Source: Legionella beliardensis | GTDB taxonomy: Bacteria; Pseudomonadota; Gammaproteobacteria; Legionellales; Legionellaceae | Assembly (NCBI RefSeq): GCF_900452395.1 | Contig: NZ_UGNV01000002.1 | Span: forward strand, 27,694 to 91,693 | Reading direction: 5' to 3' | Length of the DNA stretch: 64,000 nucleotides | Shown here: in pieces, positions 47,382 to 56,338 of the stretch | How the letters are laid out: each line of letters opens with the position of its first letter | Numbering within the stretch: the stretch's first letter is position 1 | Translations under genes and position numbers: made by a program | Notes under the pieces: generated by a model | Database searches by the model: none | What the model saw: only the letters and a program-made list of their open reading frames with translations | What the model was told of the DNA's origin: nothing

Positions 47382-47774
47382 TTAATACCGTTCACTCGCC
47401 AGCGCAAACTGGTTTTGCTTGTAGAGAAAAAACTCGGAAGTAAAGCCAGGCTTTATCAATTGTTCATCACCTAACTGGGCAACATGAGGATAAATAAAAA
47501 TAGGAATCGCGGGATTCTCCACCGTTTTAAATTTCGTTTGCACCTCATTGTGAGCTTCACGAACATAGCCCTCATAGCTTACTTTTTGCCGCCCCTCATG
47601 ATGAGAGATTGGCAAGTCTCTCATCGATTCTGCCATGCTCTGATGATAAATTTGGCTTACCGTTAATCCTGCTTCAGGCACGCCGCCTGCCGTGACATTT
47701 TTAGAGCAGCCACTTAAAAAAACTAAGCTATTAACGCAAAGAAAAATCGCGGTTATAGTGTTGTGTATGACCAT
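47382..47774 (-). CDS. TIGR03751-type conjugation lipoprotein (VirB7/TraV-like)
   Basis: A 130-aa lipoprotein with signal MVIHNTITAIFLCVNSLVFL and lipobox LSGC (Cys23). The mature part has QIYHQSMAESMRDLPISHHE and ends in a Phe/Tyr-rich stretch. In GI-type systems this protein anchors the outer-membrane core complex. It overlaps the upstream TraB-like gene by 44 nt. Confidence 0.8.
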   Translation of the reverse strand: MVIHNTITAIFLCVNSLVFLSGCSKNVTAGGVPEAGLTVSQIYHQSMAESMRDLPISHHEGRQKVSYEGYVREAHNEVQTKFKTVENPAIPIFIYPHVAQLGDEQLIKPGFTSEFFLYKQNQFALASERY

Positions 47775-49110
47775 AATGAATTACTCTCTTTCGGGGTTCT
47801 TTATCAATAGATATGGTTTTGGTTAAATGAAGTGAGACACGGTTAACGCACCAAGCGAGTTGGCGGCCTTCTTGGCACTTAAAACTCGCTGGCACAAACA
47901 CCATGTCAAAGCTGCCTTGAACTCGCTTTTCCAGCCAATCGGACGCCTTCACCGCACTACCTGTCAACATTTCGCCACCCGCATACTTAGCGAACGAGCC
48001 AGTTGGCAGTGCCGCGCCGCCATTAGGCCCTGCAAAATAACTCATTTGCCATTGGGACAACGCATTACCGCCACTTTGAATACCGCCAGAGGCCATCATG
48101 GCAGCAAGCACCCGTGGCGCATTGGTAAAATAAGTGCCATGAATACAGGGATTGCCAAAGGGGGTGGTTAAATAGCCAAGGCTTTCATTATTGACAAGCT
48201 CGGCTGAGTTTTTCATTTCCTCATTGCCAACCACTACAAAATGACCATCTTGAAAGGTAAAAAGCACCGAGGTCACATAGGCCCTCACGCAGGAAATGTT
48301 ATCGAGAAAAGAGCCAACGCCAATTGCATACCCATTGACTTTCATCCCGGAAATATCAGGCGGCAGCGGCACCCCATTAGAGGCCATTAAGTCACCGCGA
48401 CTGACAAGTGCTGAAAAGGGAAACAAAGGCTGCATTAATTTGCCTTCCACCGGCACCTCACCAATGAGGGCTGAGAGTAAAACGGTATGGCCCAAATCAG
48501 AACCAGCGGGCAGCGTGTAATAAGGAATGCCTGTCTTTTCATCGCTTTTAGCAGGCCCTTTCGTTTTAAGGTGCGTCTTGTTAGCAATGACTGCCCTCTT
48601 TTTCTTAAGTTTTTGCCAATAACTTAATTCCTCCTCCGATAATTTTCGCTTAACCAGCAAGGCGTCAATGTCTTTAAGATGCGCATTGGCTGCAGGCAAA
48701 TAGGCCTCGTCATTTAAGGCATATTGGGGGAGCTCTTTTTGCTTTTGGCCTTCTGCTTTGAGTTGCGCCAATTCTTCTTTAAGTGCCTCGACCATCGCTT
48801 TGACTTCAGGTGCTAAGTCTTCACGCACCACCGCGCCCCCTGGCTCTTTTGCCGCTAATAGCGTTTCATTTTGTACCATCAAGTCTTTATTTTTTTGTGC
48901 TAAACGTTCAATCTTTTTTTCATCTTCCAGGAGGCGCGCCGACACATCCCGAATATTGTCATTAAATTGACTGGCAATGGCTTGGTTGACATTGTTAACC
49001 GACTCAGTCGCCTCAGGCTTTGGCGAGGTGGGCTTGCCATTACTAAGCACCACCAACACAAGAAGCACCACCACCCCAGTTAAGACTTTAAGGCCTGTAT
49101 GTCGAGTCAT
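47731..49110 (-). CDS. TIGR03752-type TraB/VirB10-like core protein
   Basis: A 459-aa protein with one N-terminal TM (VLTGVVVLLVLVVLSNG), a coiled-coil linker (about 40-130), and a C-terminal beta-barrel region (PLFPFSALVSRGDLMASNGV to FVPASFKCQEGRQL). This is the VirB10 layout bridging inner and outer membranes. The 3' end overlaps the lipoprotein gene and the 5' end overlaps the TraK-like gene (ATGA). Confidence 0.85.
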   Translation of the reverse strand: MTRHTGLKVLTGVVVLLVLVVLSNGKPTSPKPEATESVNNVNQAIASQFNDNIRDVSARLLEDEKKIERLAQKNKDLMVQNETLLAAKEPGGAVVREDLAPEVKAMVEALKEELAQLKAEGQKQKELPQYALNDEAYLPAANAHLKDIDALLVKRKLSEEELSYWQKLKKKRAVIANKTHLKTKGPAKSDEKTGIPYYTLPAGSDLGHTVLLSALIGEVPVEGKLMQPLFPFSALVSRGDLMASNGVPLPPDISGMKVNGYAIGVGSFLDNISCVRAYVTSVLFTFQDGHFVVVGNEEMKNSAELVNNESLGYLTTPFGNPCIHGTYFTNAPRVLAAMMASGGIQSGGNALSQWQMSYFAGPNGGAALPTGSFAKYAGGEMLTGSAVKASDWLEKRVQGSFDMVFVPASFKCQEGRQLAWCVNRVSLHLTKTISIDKEPRKRVIHYGHTQHYNRDFSLR

Positions 49111-49934
49111 CGCACATACCCCTTTATTGCTTTTAACGCATCACCAAACGGCCGAGACGACACTAAGAATACTGTGGTGGTTTCGTGCATGGCACGGGGC
49201 TTTAATGTGTTGGTTGGGTAAAACGTTGCCGTTTGCCACTCGCCCAGCAAGCGCCTTGGATCAAGCACAATCGCTTTATTTAAGTCATTTTTTAATTCAA
49301 CGGCCGTTACATACAACTCATTTGCTTGCCAGGAAATTAATGGGTGTGCAGTGACTGCAGCCCCATACACCAACGTCACCGTTTTTTGAGTCTGCATCGG
49401 CGTTCTAACCACGCCTGGTAGCGGGGATAAAAGACGCGCGGGCGCATAGAGCGACTGAATGGCAAAACGCGTTAACGAGACAGGATTAATCAGGTCATTT
49501 GACTTAAGCGCTGACGTGTCAGCGCTTAAGTCCTTACTTGAGGCGCTTTGGTTGTCAGCCTCTTCAATCGATGCCCCCTCTTTAGACGGCATTAAAATTT
49601 CTATTGGTGCCACCGGATGGTCGTTGTCATTGGCTGATAAATTGAGCACCACAAGCTCATCGTCTGGCATCAATTGCACAATCAAGCGCTTATGATGAAA
49701 GGGTTTAATTGCTTTGATATATAAGGCATCGTCAAGTTTAAGCACGTTTAAATCGTCATCTAATTCGGAATCAATAATCGAAATAGGGGCTGGAAAGCGA
49801 ATCACACGCTCTTCTTTTAAGGGAAGTTGTATCGAAAGCGGTGTTTTTTCCCACAGCACATGCTCTGTTTCTAATGCTTGTGCCGAAACGCTTATCAAAA
49901 GCCCAATGATAATCATCAACCACTTTATGTTCAT
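49107..49934 (-). CDS. TIGR03749-type TraK/VirB9-like protein
   Basis: A 275-aa secreted protein with signal peptide MNIKWLMIIIGLLISVSAQA and a beta-rich body (RVIRFPAPISIIDSELDDDL, ALYIKAIKPFHHKRLIVQLM). An acidic, Ser-rich spacer lies near 115-145, and the C-terminus has VLDPRRLLGEWQTATFYPTN, a hallmark of this family. It is a probable component of the outer-membrane core with the TraB-like and lipoprotein partners. Confidence 0.82.
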   Translation of the reverse strand: MNIKWLMIIIGLLISVSAQALETEHVLWEKTPLSIQLPLKEERVIRFPAPISIIDSELDDDLNVLKLDDALYIKAIKPFHHKRLIVQLMPDDELVVLNLSANDNDHPVAPIEILMPSKEGASIEEADNQSASSKDLSADTSALKSNDLINPVSLTRFAIQSLYAPARLLSPLPGVVRTPMQTQKTVTLVYGAAVTAHPLISWQANELYVTAVELKNDLNKAIVLDPRRLLGEWQTATFYPTNTLKPRAMHETTTVFLVSSRPFGDALKAIKGYVR

Positions 49935-50587
49935 GAATGGGATTCTCCTTTAACCTCTGAACTTAATAAATCGCTCACTAATCGCTCAGGCTGACTGTAA
50001 CCATCAAGCGCTAACCCAAAAGGATTTTGTAATTTAGAGACATTAACTTTGACCACGCGATAGTAGTAATCGACCACTTTATCAGCAATCACCATGGCGG
50101 ACTGGTCATTGAGTTTTTGGGTAAGTCTAAGCACAACGTGCACTTCCCAAACGTTGTGGCTGAGTCGTTTGACATCATTAGGCTCTAAAAACCGATAAAG
50201 ACTTGCAAGTTGTGTTCTTGAAAAAAGACCTGCTTTGTTCAGTGCCTCTTGATTTGCCACCATCACATCTCGAAAACGAGGCGTGAAGTAATGTTGGTAG
50301 GCCAAAATCCTTTGATTAACGCCTTCTTCCCCACCGGCAGGCCAGGAATTGAGCGCAGGAATAAGCGTTGCTACAAACCCATGCACATATTCATCGGGAA
50401 TGTCATCTGCTTTAATTAAACCACCATTGGCACTCATCGCAGGCGTTAACCAAATTTGCAATTGACTTGGCGCTCTCATGAGTGCCCACCCCAGCCAAAG
50501 GGTTAAGAGAAAGAAAGCGCCACAACAAACCAGTAAAAGCCGATTAAGCTCATTTAAACTATCTATTTTCTTATAATAGTTAAACAT
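49931..50587 (-). CDS. TIGR03746-type TraE/VirB8-like protein
   Basis: A 218-aa protein with an N-terminal cytosolic stub, one TM (LLLVCCGAFFLLTLWLGWAL) and a periplasmic domain containing NQRILAYQHYFTPRFRDVMV and DKVVDYYYRVVKVNVSKLQN. I chose ATG 50585-50587 (MFNYYKKIDSLNELNRLL) because GGAGA lies 5 nt upstream; an in-frame TTG four codons earlier is less likely. It overlaps the end of the TIGR03750-type gene by 8 nt. Confidence 0.82.
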   Translation of the reverse strand: MFNYYKKIDSLNELNRLLLVCCGAFFLLTLWLGWALMRAPSQLQIWLTPAMSANGGLIKADDIPDEYVHGFVATLIPALNSWPAGGEEGVNQRILAYQHYFTPRFRDVMVANQEALNKAGLFSRTQLASLYRFLEPNDVKRLSHNVWEVHVVLRLTQKLNDQSAMVIADKVVDYYYRVVKVNVSKLQNPFGLALDGYSQPERLVSDLLSSEVKGESHS

Positions 50588-50941
50588 CGCTGTCTCCAAG
50601 TCTCCTGTCTTTTCGCCACAAGCCTTGATGATGTAGATAAGGCGATTGCATCAGCCCAAAACGCACGGCCTGCAGGATAAATTTTTTTCTTAAAAAACCC
50701 GCAGGCTTTCCAAGTTTATGGCGCGCAATCTTGTGAGGAAAAACGCGCACACTTAAGAAAAACCAAGCACCAAACCCAGTGCGCCAGCCGTACCTGCCCG
50801 GCCAAGAAGAGCACCTACGATAGTCATCAATACACACGTAAGACCCATACCAATGAGGCCTGTTAGCAACAGCTCTTTTAAGGTCAACCCTTGATAAGCA
50901 ATAAAGTCATGAGTGAGGGAGCGACTCGAAGGGTAATTCAT
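50580..50941 (-). pseudogene. TIGR03750/DUF3487 protein (TraL/VirB3-like), frameshifted
   Basis: From ATG 50941 (AGGAAG upstream) the frame gives MNYPSSRSLTHDFIAYQGLT and a hydrophobic region ending GALGLVLGFS with a stop. Adding one base to the A5 run at 50758-50762 continues it as FFLSVRVFPHKIARHKLGKP, then ILQAVRFGLMQSPYLHHQGL and the stop at 50580, a normal 120-residue family member with two TM segments and a basic tail. As read, the protein is truncated and a conjugation part would be missing. Confidence 0.8.
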
Positions 50942-50952
50942 CTTGCTCTTCC

Positions 50953-51328
50953 TTAGAGACTAAAATTAGTCACGGCGGTAAAACCAAAATACGCACAAAC
51001 GATACTGATGGAGAGATAAATAAAGGACATGACGGCATAGGAGCTAAACACAGCCATCAAGCCCCCCTCGCTTTTCTTCGCCGCTTCAATGCCATGGGAT
51101 ACCGTCATCACAAATTGATAAAAGCTCACAATGCACACGACAAAGAGTAAAATTTTAAAGCCCTTAACGAGCAAATCGGAAAACACCAACATCGCTTCTT
51201 TATTGGTTGTATTTTTACCGACCAAGGCTGTTGGAAACCAATCGGCAGCTTGTACTGAGGTAGTCATTAAGCTTGCGGCTGCAGCTAAAAATCTGCAGGC
51301 GATGGATTTTAGTGCTAGTTTTTTTCAT
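50953..51328 (-). pseudogene. TIGR03745/DUF2976 membrane protein (pilin-like), frameshifted in signal peptide
   Basis: The mature part (ADWFPTALVGKNTTNKEAML, then two TM segments including ILLFVVCIVSFYQFVMTV) is intact. Its signal peptide lies in another frame. Removing one base from the T7 run 51319-51325 (A7 on the coding strand) gives MKKLALKSIACRFLAAAASL and MTTSVQAADW, a good Sec signal with AGGAAG upstream of ATG 51326-51328. The internal ATG at 51267 would give only a poor signal. The protein is a candidate pilin of the system. Confidence 0.75.
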
Positions 51329-51337
51329 TTTTCTTCC

Positions 51338-51589
51338 TTATAGTTTAAAGAGCAAAACAACGAGTGTGACCCCAAAGAGCAGTTTCATAAGCCTCGTTAC
51401 GAGATTAAACATAAACTCATCTTCCTTTTTCGCATCAAGGCTTAAAAATTGACTCACCGCGAACGAGCAGCCAATAAAGAGCAGCGTCATGCCAACAAAA
51501 CGCAGTAAATTGGCATACACAGATGGCGTATGCTTAGACGCTTCAGCAAAGGCTTGCGAAAAGAGCGTGGAAACTTCTGCCATCATCAT
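51338..51589 (-). CDS. TIGR03758/DUF3262 small membrane protein
   Basis: An 83-aa protein beginning MMMAEVSTLFSQAFAEASKH with two TM segments (FVGMTLLFIGCSFAVSQFL and LMKLLFGVTLVVLLFKL). Three consecutive ATGs make the exact start uncertain by two codons. It overlaps the RAQPRD gene stop. Family members are universal in GI-type operons, just before the pilin-like TIGR03745 gene. Confidence 0.78.
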   Translation of the reverse strand: MMMAEVSTLFSQAFAEASKHTPSVYANLLRFVGMTLLFIGCSFAVSQFLSLDAKKEDEFMFNLVTRLMKLLFGVTLVVLLFKL

Positions 51590-51927
51590 TAACCTCTCCC
51601 TACATAATCTAAGGCCAACGGTTTAATGATTTTAGGCGCAATGGCGGGTTGATTAATAAAATCAATGAGGCTATTTCGAATGGCAACTAAATCGTCTCTA
51701 AGACCCGCATGCGTTTTTCCCTCCCCATCCACAAAGCGCTCAACGTGCAGGGCAATTCGCGCATTAGGCTCTTGCTCGTCTTGGGCTTCATCAAGGAGCG
51801 GCATCATGGCGTTAATTTGATTAATCAGGCGCACTAATGTCTCATTAAGGGCTGCATTGTCAGCGCACCCTGTGTTAACTAACAGCAGTAACCCACACAG
51901 CCCACTAAGCATTTTTAATTTAGTCAT
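51589..51927 (-). CDS. RAQPRD-family conjugation protein (TIGR01690)
   Basis: A 112-aa secreted protein with signal MTKLKMLSGLCGLLLLVNTG and the family body INAMMPLLDEAQDEQEPNAR followed by HVERFVDGEGKTHAGLRDDL. The name motif is degenerate here (EQEPNAR). It is a periplasmic component of unknown role, always beside TIGR03758. Confidence 0.8.
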   Translation of the reverse strand: MTKLKMLSGLCGLLLLVNTGCADNAALNETLVRLINQINAMMPLLDEAQDEQEPNARIALHVERFVDGEGKTHAGLRDDLVAIRNSLIDFINQPAIAPKIIKPLALDYVGRG

Positions 51928-51936
51928 GGCTTCCTC

Positions 51937-52677
51937 CTATAAATACTTCTTAAATCGACTGGCTGACGTACTCATGACGATGGCAAGTCCTACACTCAAA
52001 CCCATAAACAAACCAGTTGGATTAAAACAAAAAGGTAACGCAAGCCACATCACCAACACCCAAAACAATGTTTTACGTGCCAGTGGTAAGGACTTGTGAA
52101 ACACATAGGTGGATTCTCTACCTAAGGAGGCAGTTCGAATGGCTCGCTGATTTAAACCGTCAATAAGTCCTGCAAGACTTGTTAAGACAAACAAGGGAAT
52201 TGCAGCTATACACAAGAGGATTTTTAGCCACAGCACATGAGCACAAGCGCACCCCAAGAGATAAACACGCTTAAAAAAGGTTGTAAGCGTTGACAGAAAA
52301 TCAGTTAGGGATGATGAGGCGCGAGTCGCTTTGAACTCAGCGTTTAAAGTTTGTAGGGGTAAATCAAGCGCTTGCTTAAATTGGTGTGCGGTTTGCGCCG
52401 CTTGAGCATGCCAGTGTTGCCACTCGTTTTTAAAAGACCTAGACGTTGAGCCTTCTAAATGCCATGCAAGCGGTTGTAGCGCATTAACAAGCCCCCTTTC
52501 TTGCATGCTTAAGCGCTCTACACGCATGAAGGCATCCTTAAAGCTTACGCTACACCACCAAAAAAGTGAGCACGCAAACAGCACAAAAAAACCAAGACTA
52601 CCCGACACCAAGACCGCGGCGAGACTGCGAACTAAAAGGCTTGTGGGACGTTTTTTTATAGTGTGTTGAGCCTTCAT
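51937..52677 (-). CDS. TIGR03747-type inner-membrane protein
   Basis: A 246-aa protein with one TM near the N-terminus (AAVLVSGSLGFFVLFACSLF), a helical periplasmic region, and C-terminal TM segments including LFVLTSLAGLIDGLNQRAIR and the conserved GRESTYVFHKS. I chose ATG 52675-52677, which overlaps the previous stop (ATGA); an in-frame TTG two codons earlier is less likely. Confidence 0.8.
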   Translation of the reverse strand: MKAQHTIKKRPTSLLVRSLAAVLVSGSLGFFVLFACSLFWWCSVSFKDAFMRVERLSMQERGLVNALQPLAWHLEGSTSRSFKNEWQHWHAQAAQTAHQFKQALDLPLQTLNAEFKATRASSSLTDFLSTLTTFFKRVYLLGCACAHVLWLKILLCIAAIPLFVLTSLAGLIDGLNQRAIRTASLGRESTYVFHKSLPLARKTLFWVLVMWLALPFCFNPTGLFMGLSVGLAIVMSTSASRFKKYL

Positions 52678-53147
52678 TGCCAAACCCGCCCTTTCTCAAT
52701 GACTAAGGGGTAATGTGTTTGATGAATGAGCGCCATTAGTGCATCAACGTTTGCAGCCACCAAAGGAATTCCGGCTCGCTTTTGAAGTGCGCTCAATTGC
52801 GCTTCAGTCTCTACATTGGCCACCAACCCTAGTCCTTGAAACGTTTTTAAAAAGGGTTGTTGTGTCGCTAACCATCGCTTTGAGACCTCATCGTTGCCAA
52901 TCACCAGCATAGTCAGCGACAGGTAATCTGGCACGGTTTTAGAGACAACCATACCTACTGATGCTTTGCTTGTCATGGGCACACCAAAAGCCCTAGGGTG
53001 CGAAGTCAGCTCAAATTCTTTTGTTGGTGCTACATAAGAAAAGAGATAAGGCTTAATAGCCGTAACTGGCCCCTGTATATCGAGTACTTTTAATCCATAA
53101 ACACTACTGATTAACAACACACCCGCGCTTGCCGCCAACAATCGCAT
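52674..53147 (-). CDS. TIGR03765-type conjugative element protein
   Basis: A 157-aa secreted protein with signal MRLLAASAGVLLISSVYGLK. The body includes RAFGVPMTSKASVGMVVSKT, PDYLSLTMLVIGNDEVSKRW and the end YPLVIEKGRVWQ, which match this ICE family. It is a presumed periplasmic factor and is co-translated with the TIGR03747-type gene. Confidence 0.78.
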   Translation of the reverse strand: MRLLAASAGVLLISSVYGLKVLDIQGPVTAIKPYLFSYVAPTKEFELTSHPRAFGVPMTSKASVGMVVSKTVPDYLSLTMLVIGNDEVSKRWLATQQPFLKTFQGLGLVANVETEAQLSALQKRAGIPLVAANVDALMALIHQTHYPLVIEKGRVWQ

Positions 53148-53148
53148 G

Positions 53149-53991
53149 CTAAATCCTCCCTAAATCAACAATGCGTGAGACGCCGAGGCGCGCCAAAACC
53201 AAAAGCGGTGTTTGCTTGTCCGCCAGTGTTAAACTTTCATAGTGAAGCTCTCCGTGATTGAGCGTGATTAAGCCAGACTTCACTGCGTCATAGGAAAGTC
53301 CTACGCGATGCGCTAAGTCTTGAATTTCGCCATTATCTGCCTCTAAAACCATTAAATGCAGTCGCGTACCAGGATTTTGCAAGACCGCTTCACTTAAGGT
53401 CATAACTATGCTTTTACAAGCATCAGTCGGTTTTACGAATAAAAAGAGCGCATCACCTGCCGTTAAGGGCACGGGTTTATGCGCCATGGGAGAATAAGGC
53501 GTGGGGTCAAACGTGTCAGACACCACGGAGTCGTGTTTAAACAGTTCGTTATAGGCTTTAGCAAACGCACTATTCCAAGCTAAATTTTGAGCGACCTTTT
53601 GCGCTTCAAGCTCCGCACTCATGGCTGCAAAATGTGCGCGTTCCTGTTCACTACGGGCATTAAGTCCTAAGATATCAATAGGCGTTAAATGTAGCCCCTT
53701 GTAGTATACGGCGCTGCGATTGCGCATTAGGGTTAAATAGCGCTTTTCCTCAAGCTCGGTAAGCCCCCAAACACGCGCTTCATGCATCGCTTTTTCATCC
53801 AATGTCATGGACTCTATCGCTTGGTATGCAGTCACATCATCTTGATAGTGCGTGAGCCCCCGTCTAGCAAGCGCTTTATCGGTGATAGTCAAGGGCCGTG
53901 ACGAGAGTTCTGCAAACGCTGGAATATCAAGCGCAGACAAATTGCTTGAAAACGCATGAAGAAACGCTGCAAGCACAATCAATTTTTTCAT
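53149..53991 (-). CDS. TIGR03759-type conjugative element protein
   Basis: A 280-aa secreted protein (signal MKKLIVLAAFLHAFSSNLSA). I chose ATG 53989-53991 because AGGAG lies 7 nt upstream, trimming six codons from the longest frame. It carries EARVWGLTELEEKRYLTLMR and GLHLTPIDILGLNARSEQER, highly typical of this family, and a DALFLFVKPTDACKSIVMTL segment. It is a thioredoxin-like periplasmic protein of unknown exact role. Confidence 0.8.
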   Translation of the reverse strand: MKKLIVLAAFLHAFSSNLSALDIPAFAELSSRPLTITDKALARRGLTHYQDDVTAYQAIESMTLDEKAMHEARVWGLTELEEKRYLTLMRNRSAVYYKGLHLTPIDILGLNARSEQERAHFAAMSAELEAQKVAQNLAWNSAFAKAYNELFKHDSVVSDTFDPTPYSPMAHKPVPLTAGDALFLFVKPTDACKSIVMTLSEAVLQNPGTRLHLMVLEADNGEIQDLAHRVGLSYDAVKSGLITLNHGELHYESLTLADKQTPLLVLARLGVSRIVDLGRI

Positions 53992-54001
53992 GACTTTACT
54001 C

Positions 54002-54649
54002 CTAACCAATGTGCTCTTGCTTAATTAACACGTGCTCTTTATTCCCATTTTCAAATTCAAGTTGTTGATGTGGGAAATCAACGCGCACGAGTGTCCAACC
54101 AGCTAGCGAATCCCCTTTTTCTAGTGGAATTGTTTTGTAGTCGTACTGTATAGAGGCCACAGGAATAGTTTGAATGCTATCAATGCTTGCAACCTTAAAA
54201 GGTAACGATTGGGCAGGAAGGTATTTAATGGCGTGATACGTTGATTTAATGTCGGTGACTGCATGATTAAGCGTGTTTAATTGCTGCGATAAACTGTGCT
54301 CAGTTTGCGTTAGCCTTTGCTCAAAATGATTATTTAAGGCCTCAGGATTAAATTGACAAAGTGCTGCAACATCGTGGCTTAAGTCTTTAATTTTTTGCTC
54401 TAACGCGGATAAATTCAGTTTTGGCAGTGGTTTTTGACTGGCAGCTTCCAGAGAGATTAAATGATTCTGTAACTCATTTAAACGATTAATGACGGCCTCA
54501 CTGACGGCTAAAGCCGGATTAGGTGCGCTTGGCTCATGAGACATAGCCAATCCTGCAACAGTGCCAATTATTGCGCTCATCCCAATAGCCCACGTGAGTG
54601 GCTGCTTCATGATTGATAAACACTGACTGGGCAAGAGTATTTTTTTCAT
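54002..54649 (-). CDS. Coiled-coil inner-membrane protein of the transfer operon
   Basis: A 215-aa protein with one N-terminal TM (WAIGMSAIIGTVAGLAMS), a coiled coil across about 50-145 (VINRLNELQNHLISLEAASQ, LEQKIKDLSHDVAALCQFNP), and a small C-terminal beta domain (KGDSLAGWTLVRVDFPHQQL). It lies between PilL-like and TIGR03759 genes with 4-nt coupling to the former. Its layout resembles type IV pilus assembly proteins, but no family is confirmed. Confidence 0.55.
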   Translation of the reverse strand: MKKILLPSQCLSIMKQPLTWAIGMSAIIGTVAGLAMSHEPSAPNPALAVSEAVINRLNELQNHLISLEAASQKPLPKLNLSALEQKIKDLSHDVAALCQFNPEALNNHFEQRLTQTEHSLSQQLNTLNHAVTDIKSTYHAIKYLPAQSLPFKVASIDSIQTIPVASIQYDYKTIPLEKGDSLAGWTLVRVDFPHQQLEFENGNKEHVLIKQEHIG

Positions 54650-55110
54650 GCTTTAGCTCCTTGTCTCTTATTAAACTGAGCGTATTTAGGCAATAAAGTA
54701 AAACTCACGCGGCGATTAAGTGGGTCAACGACTAAGTCAAACACACCCTTACCTACTAAAACCTCGAGTCCCTCTTTAATGGATAAAGGCCCTAAATCCC
54801 GGTCAACTTGGGGTAACGTTTTTTTAAGCACCGCTTTAAGTGCGTCTGCTTGTTCTTGTTCTGCGACTAATTCATAGCCGGAGTGTAAAAGCCAATGGTT
54901 CAAGGCTTCTCCTACCGTATGAATGTCAGCGTTAAAATGAACCTGTTGTATTGCTAATAAGGGGTTAACTTGTGCTGCAAGGGGTTTATTAGAAACAGTT
55001 GCGTAACGCCCAATTTGAGTAACCTCATTGGCACTCGCCTCACTTAAAGCGCCTGCCAGCAAACTAATAACGATTAACGTTTTAAAACCAATCTCTTTTT
55101 TCACTGACAA
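54646..55110 (-). CDS. PilL N-terminal-like protein (TIGR03748)
   Basis: A 154-aa secreted protein (signal ends near SEASA). The conserved core QIGRYATVSNKPLAAQVNPL, then VGEALNHWLLHSGYELV and LGPLSIKEGLEVLVGKGVFD, is the PilL_N domain of GI-type ICEs, which resembles the secretin N-terminal domain. It is short because the secretin-like remainder found in full PilL is absent here. Confidence 0.78.
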   Translation of the reverse strand: MSVKKEIGFKTLIVISLLAGALSEASANEVTQIGRYATVSNKPLAAQVNPLLAIQQVHFNADIHTVGEALNHWLLHSGYELVAEQEQADALKAVLKKTLPQVDRDLGPLSIKEGLEVLVGKGVFDLVVDPLNRRVSFTLLPKYAQFNKRQGAKA

Positions 55111-55229
55111 ACCTCCTCCAGGGCGCTTGTAAAAGCACCTTTTTTAATCATGCTGAATTTATTTTTTAGGATTTAATTACAGGTTATATATGCATCCGGC
55201 TTACCCATTTCTAATAGGCTAAGGAATCA

Positions 55230-55977
55230 TTAGAATATTCCTGCAATAGCTTTGACTAAGCCTTGCTCTAACATAGGGCGGGCATCAGCAAATTTTAAAT
55301 TAACCTTATCTGCATTAGACACCACCCTGGTTCTATAACGTTTGTAGTTGCTATCGCGTGATGCGACTTGAGAAGTGATAGTACTGCTACCATTTTTAAA
55401 ATAGGATTGAAATCGTTCGTTAACTCTCACGCCTTGAGCCACTCGTTCACTAATTTGAACATCAGTAATCATGGTATAATTAACATCTTTAACTAAAGAA
55501 TCTGCTGCAAGGCCAATGACACCACCTGCCAGCCCCCCTGCTATTACGGCAGTTCCTGAGTTAGTAAAACTGCCTGCAGCACCCCCCCCCAGCCACGGCT
55601 CCTGCAATGGCAGAGCCATAACCGCTACCTAAAGCTGATTGGCTTGCCGCCACACTCATCTTTCCTACTTTAAGAATATTTGCCTGCAGCAGATAATGGG
55701 CTTTAGTTGGATGACTTACAATTTGATAGCCATGGCTTACTAACGCTGTTTTTAATTGTGGCGCAATGTTTACCTCTTCATCTGATGTGTTTTTGACTGA
55801 GACATAAATGGTTTTTTGAGCCTTGGAAACAGGATCTAAAAAGATAGTTTCGCTTTGTTTCGTGCTTACTTGTAAGGTGCCATGCTCTAGTGCAGTTTGA
55901 GTTGCTGCACACGCTGTTAGTAGAACTGTAGCACTGATTAAAATTGTGTTTCTTAATCCAATATATCTATTTATCAT
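55230..55977 (-). pseudogene. traT: TraT-like complement resistance/surface exclusion lipoprotein, frameshifted
   Basis: ATG 55975-55977 opens a lipoprotein signal (ILISATVLLTACAATQTALE, Cys22) and the TraT body (KTALVSHGYQIVSHPTKAHY, SALGSGYGSAIAGAVAGG). The frame then fails at C9 (55582-55590, G9 on the coding strand). With eight Gs it continues AAGSFTNSGTAVIAGGLAGG, then ISERVAQGVRVNERFQSYFK, to the stop at 55230, about 248 aa in total, as expected for TraT. TraT blocks entry of like plasmids and can resist complement. The run length makes slip-strand phase switching possible, and so does miscalling. Confidence 0.82.
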
Positions 55978-55991
55978 TTGTATTTCCTTAT

Positions 55992-56177
55992 TTATTTAAG
56001 AAGACAATATCTTTCTGAAATAGTTCTAAATTCTCCTAAGCTATGCCGCAGCCTAATTTTTGCTTCTTGATTTTTATTACGACCTGATCTTTCCGCAGAT
56101 ATAGACAGTAATTCATTTTCTTCTTTAGAAATCCGCAGAGTGATATATACAGCTTTATATCCGCTCGTATCATCCAT
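55992..56177 (-). CDS. Small ribbon-helix-helix-like protein
   Basis: A 61-aa protein (VYITLRISKEENELLSISAE, RSGRNKNQEAKIRLRHSL) with the strand-helix-helix pattern of Arc/MetJ-type DNA binders. It lies just upstream of traT at the head of the transfer operon, a natural place for an autoregulator or a relaxosome accessory factor such as TraY; this is inference. Confidence 0.55.
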   Translation of the reverse strand: MDDTSGYKAVYITLRISKEENELLSISAERSGRNKNQEAKIRLRHSLGEFRTISERYCLLK

Positions 56178-56338
56178 AATTAATTCCTATACCTATTTTA
56201 GATTTAAATATGATTTGAATTTTCGAGTAGTAAAACATGTCAAAAAAAAATTATAAATTATTAAAAAACCCCTTTTTTTATTGATATAATTTTTGTTTTT
56301 GAGTAAATTGAAAACAAATAAATTTTATTGGAATAATA

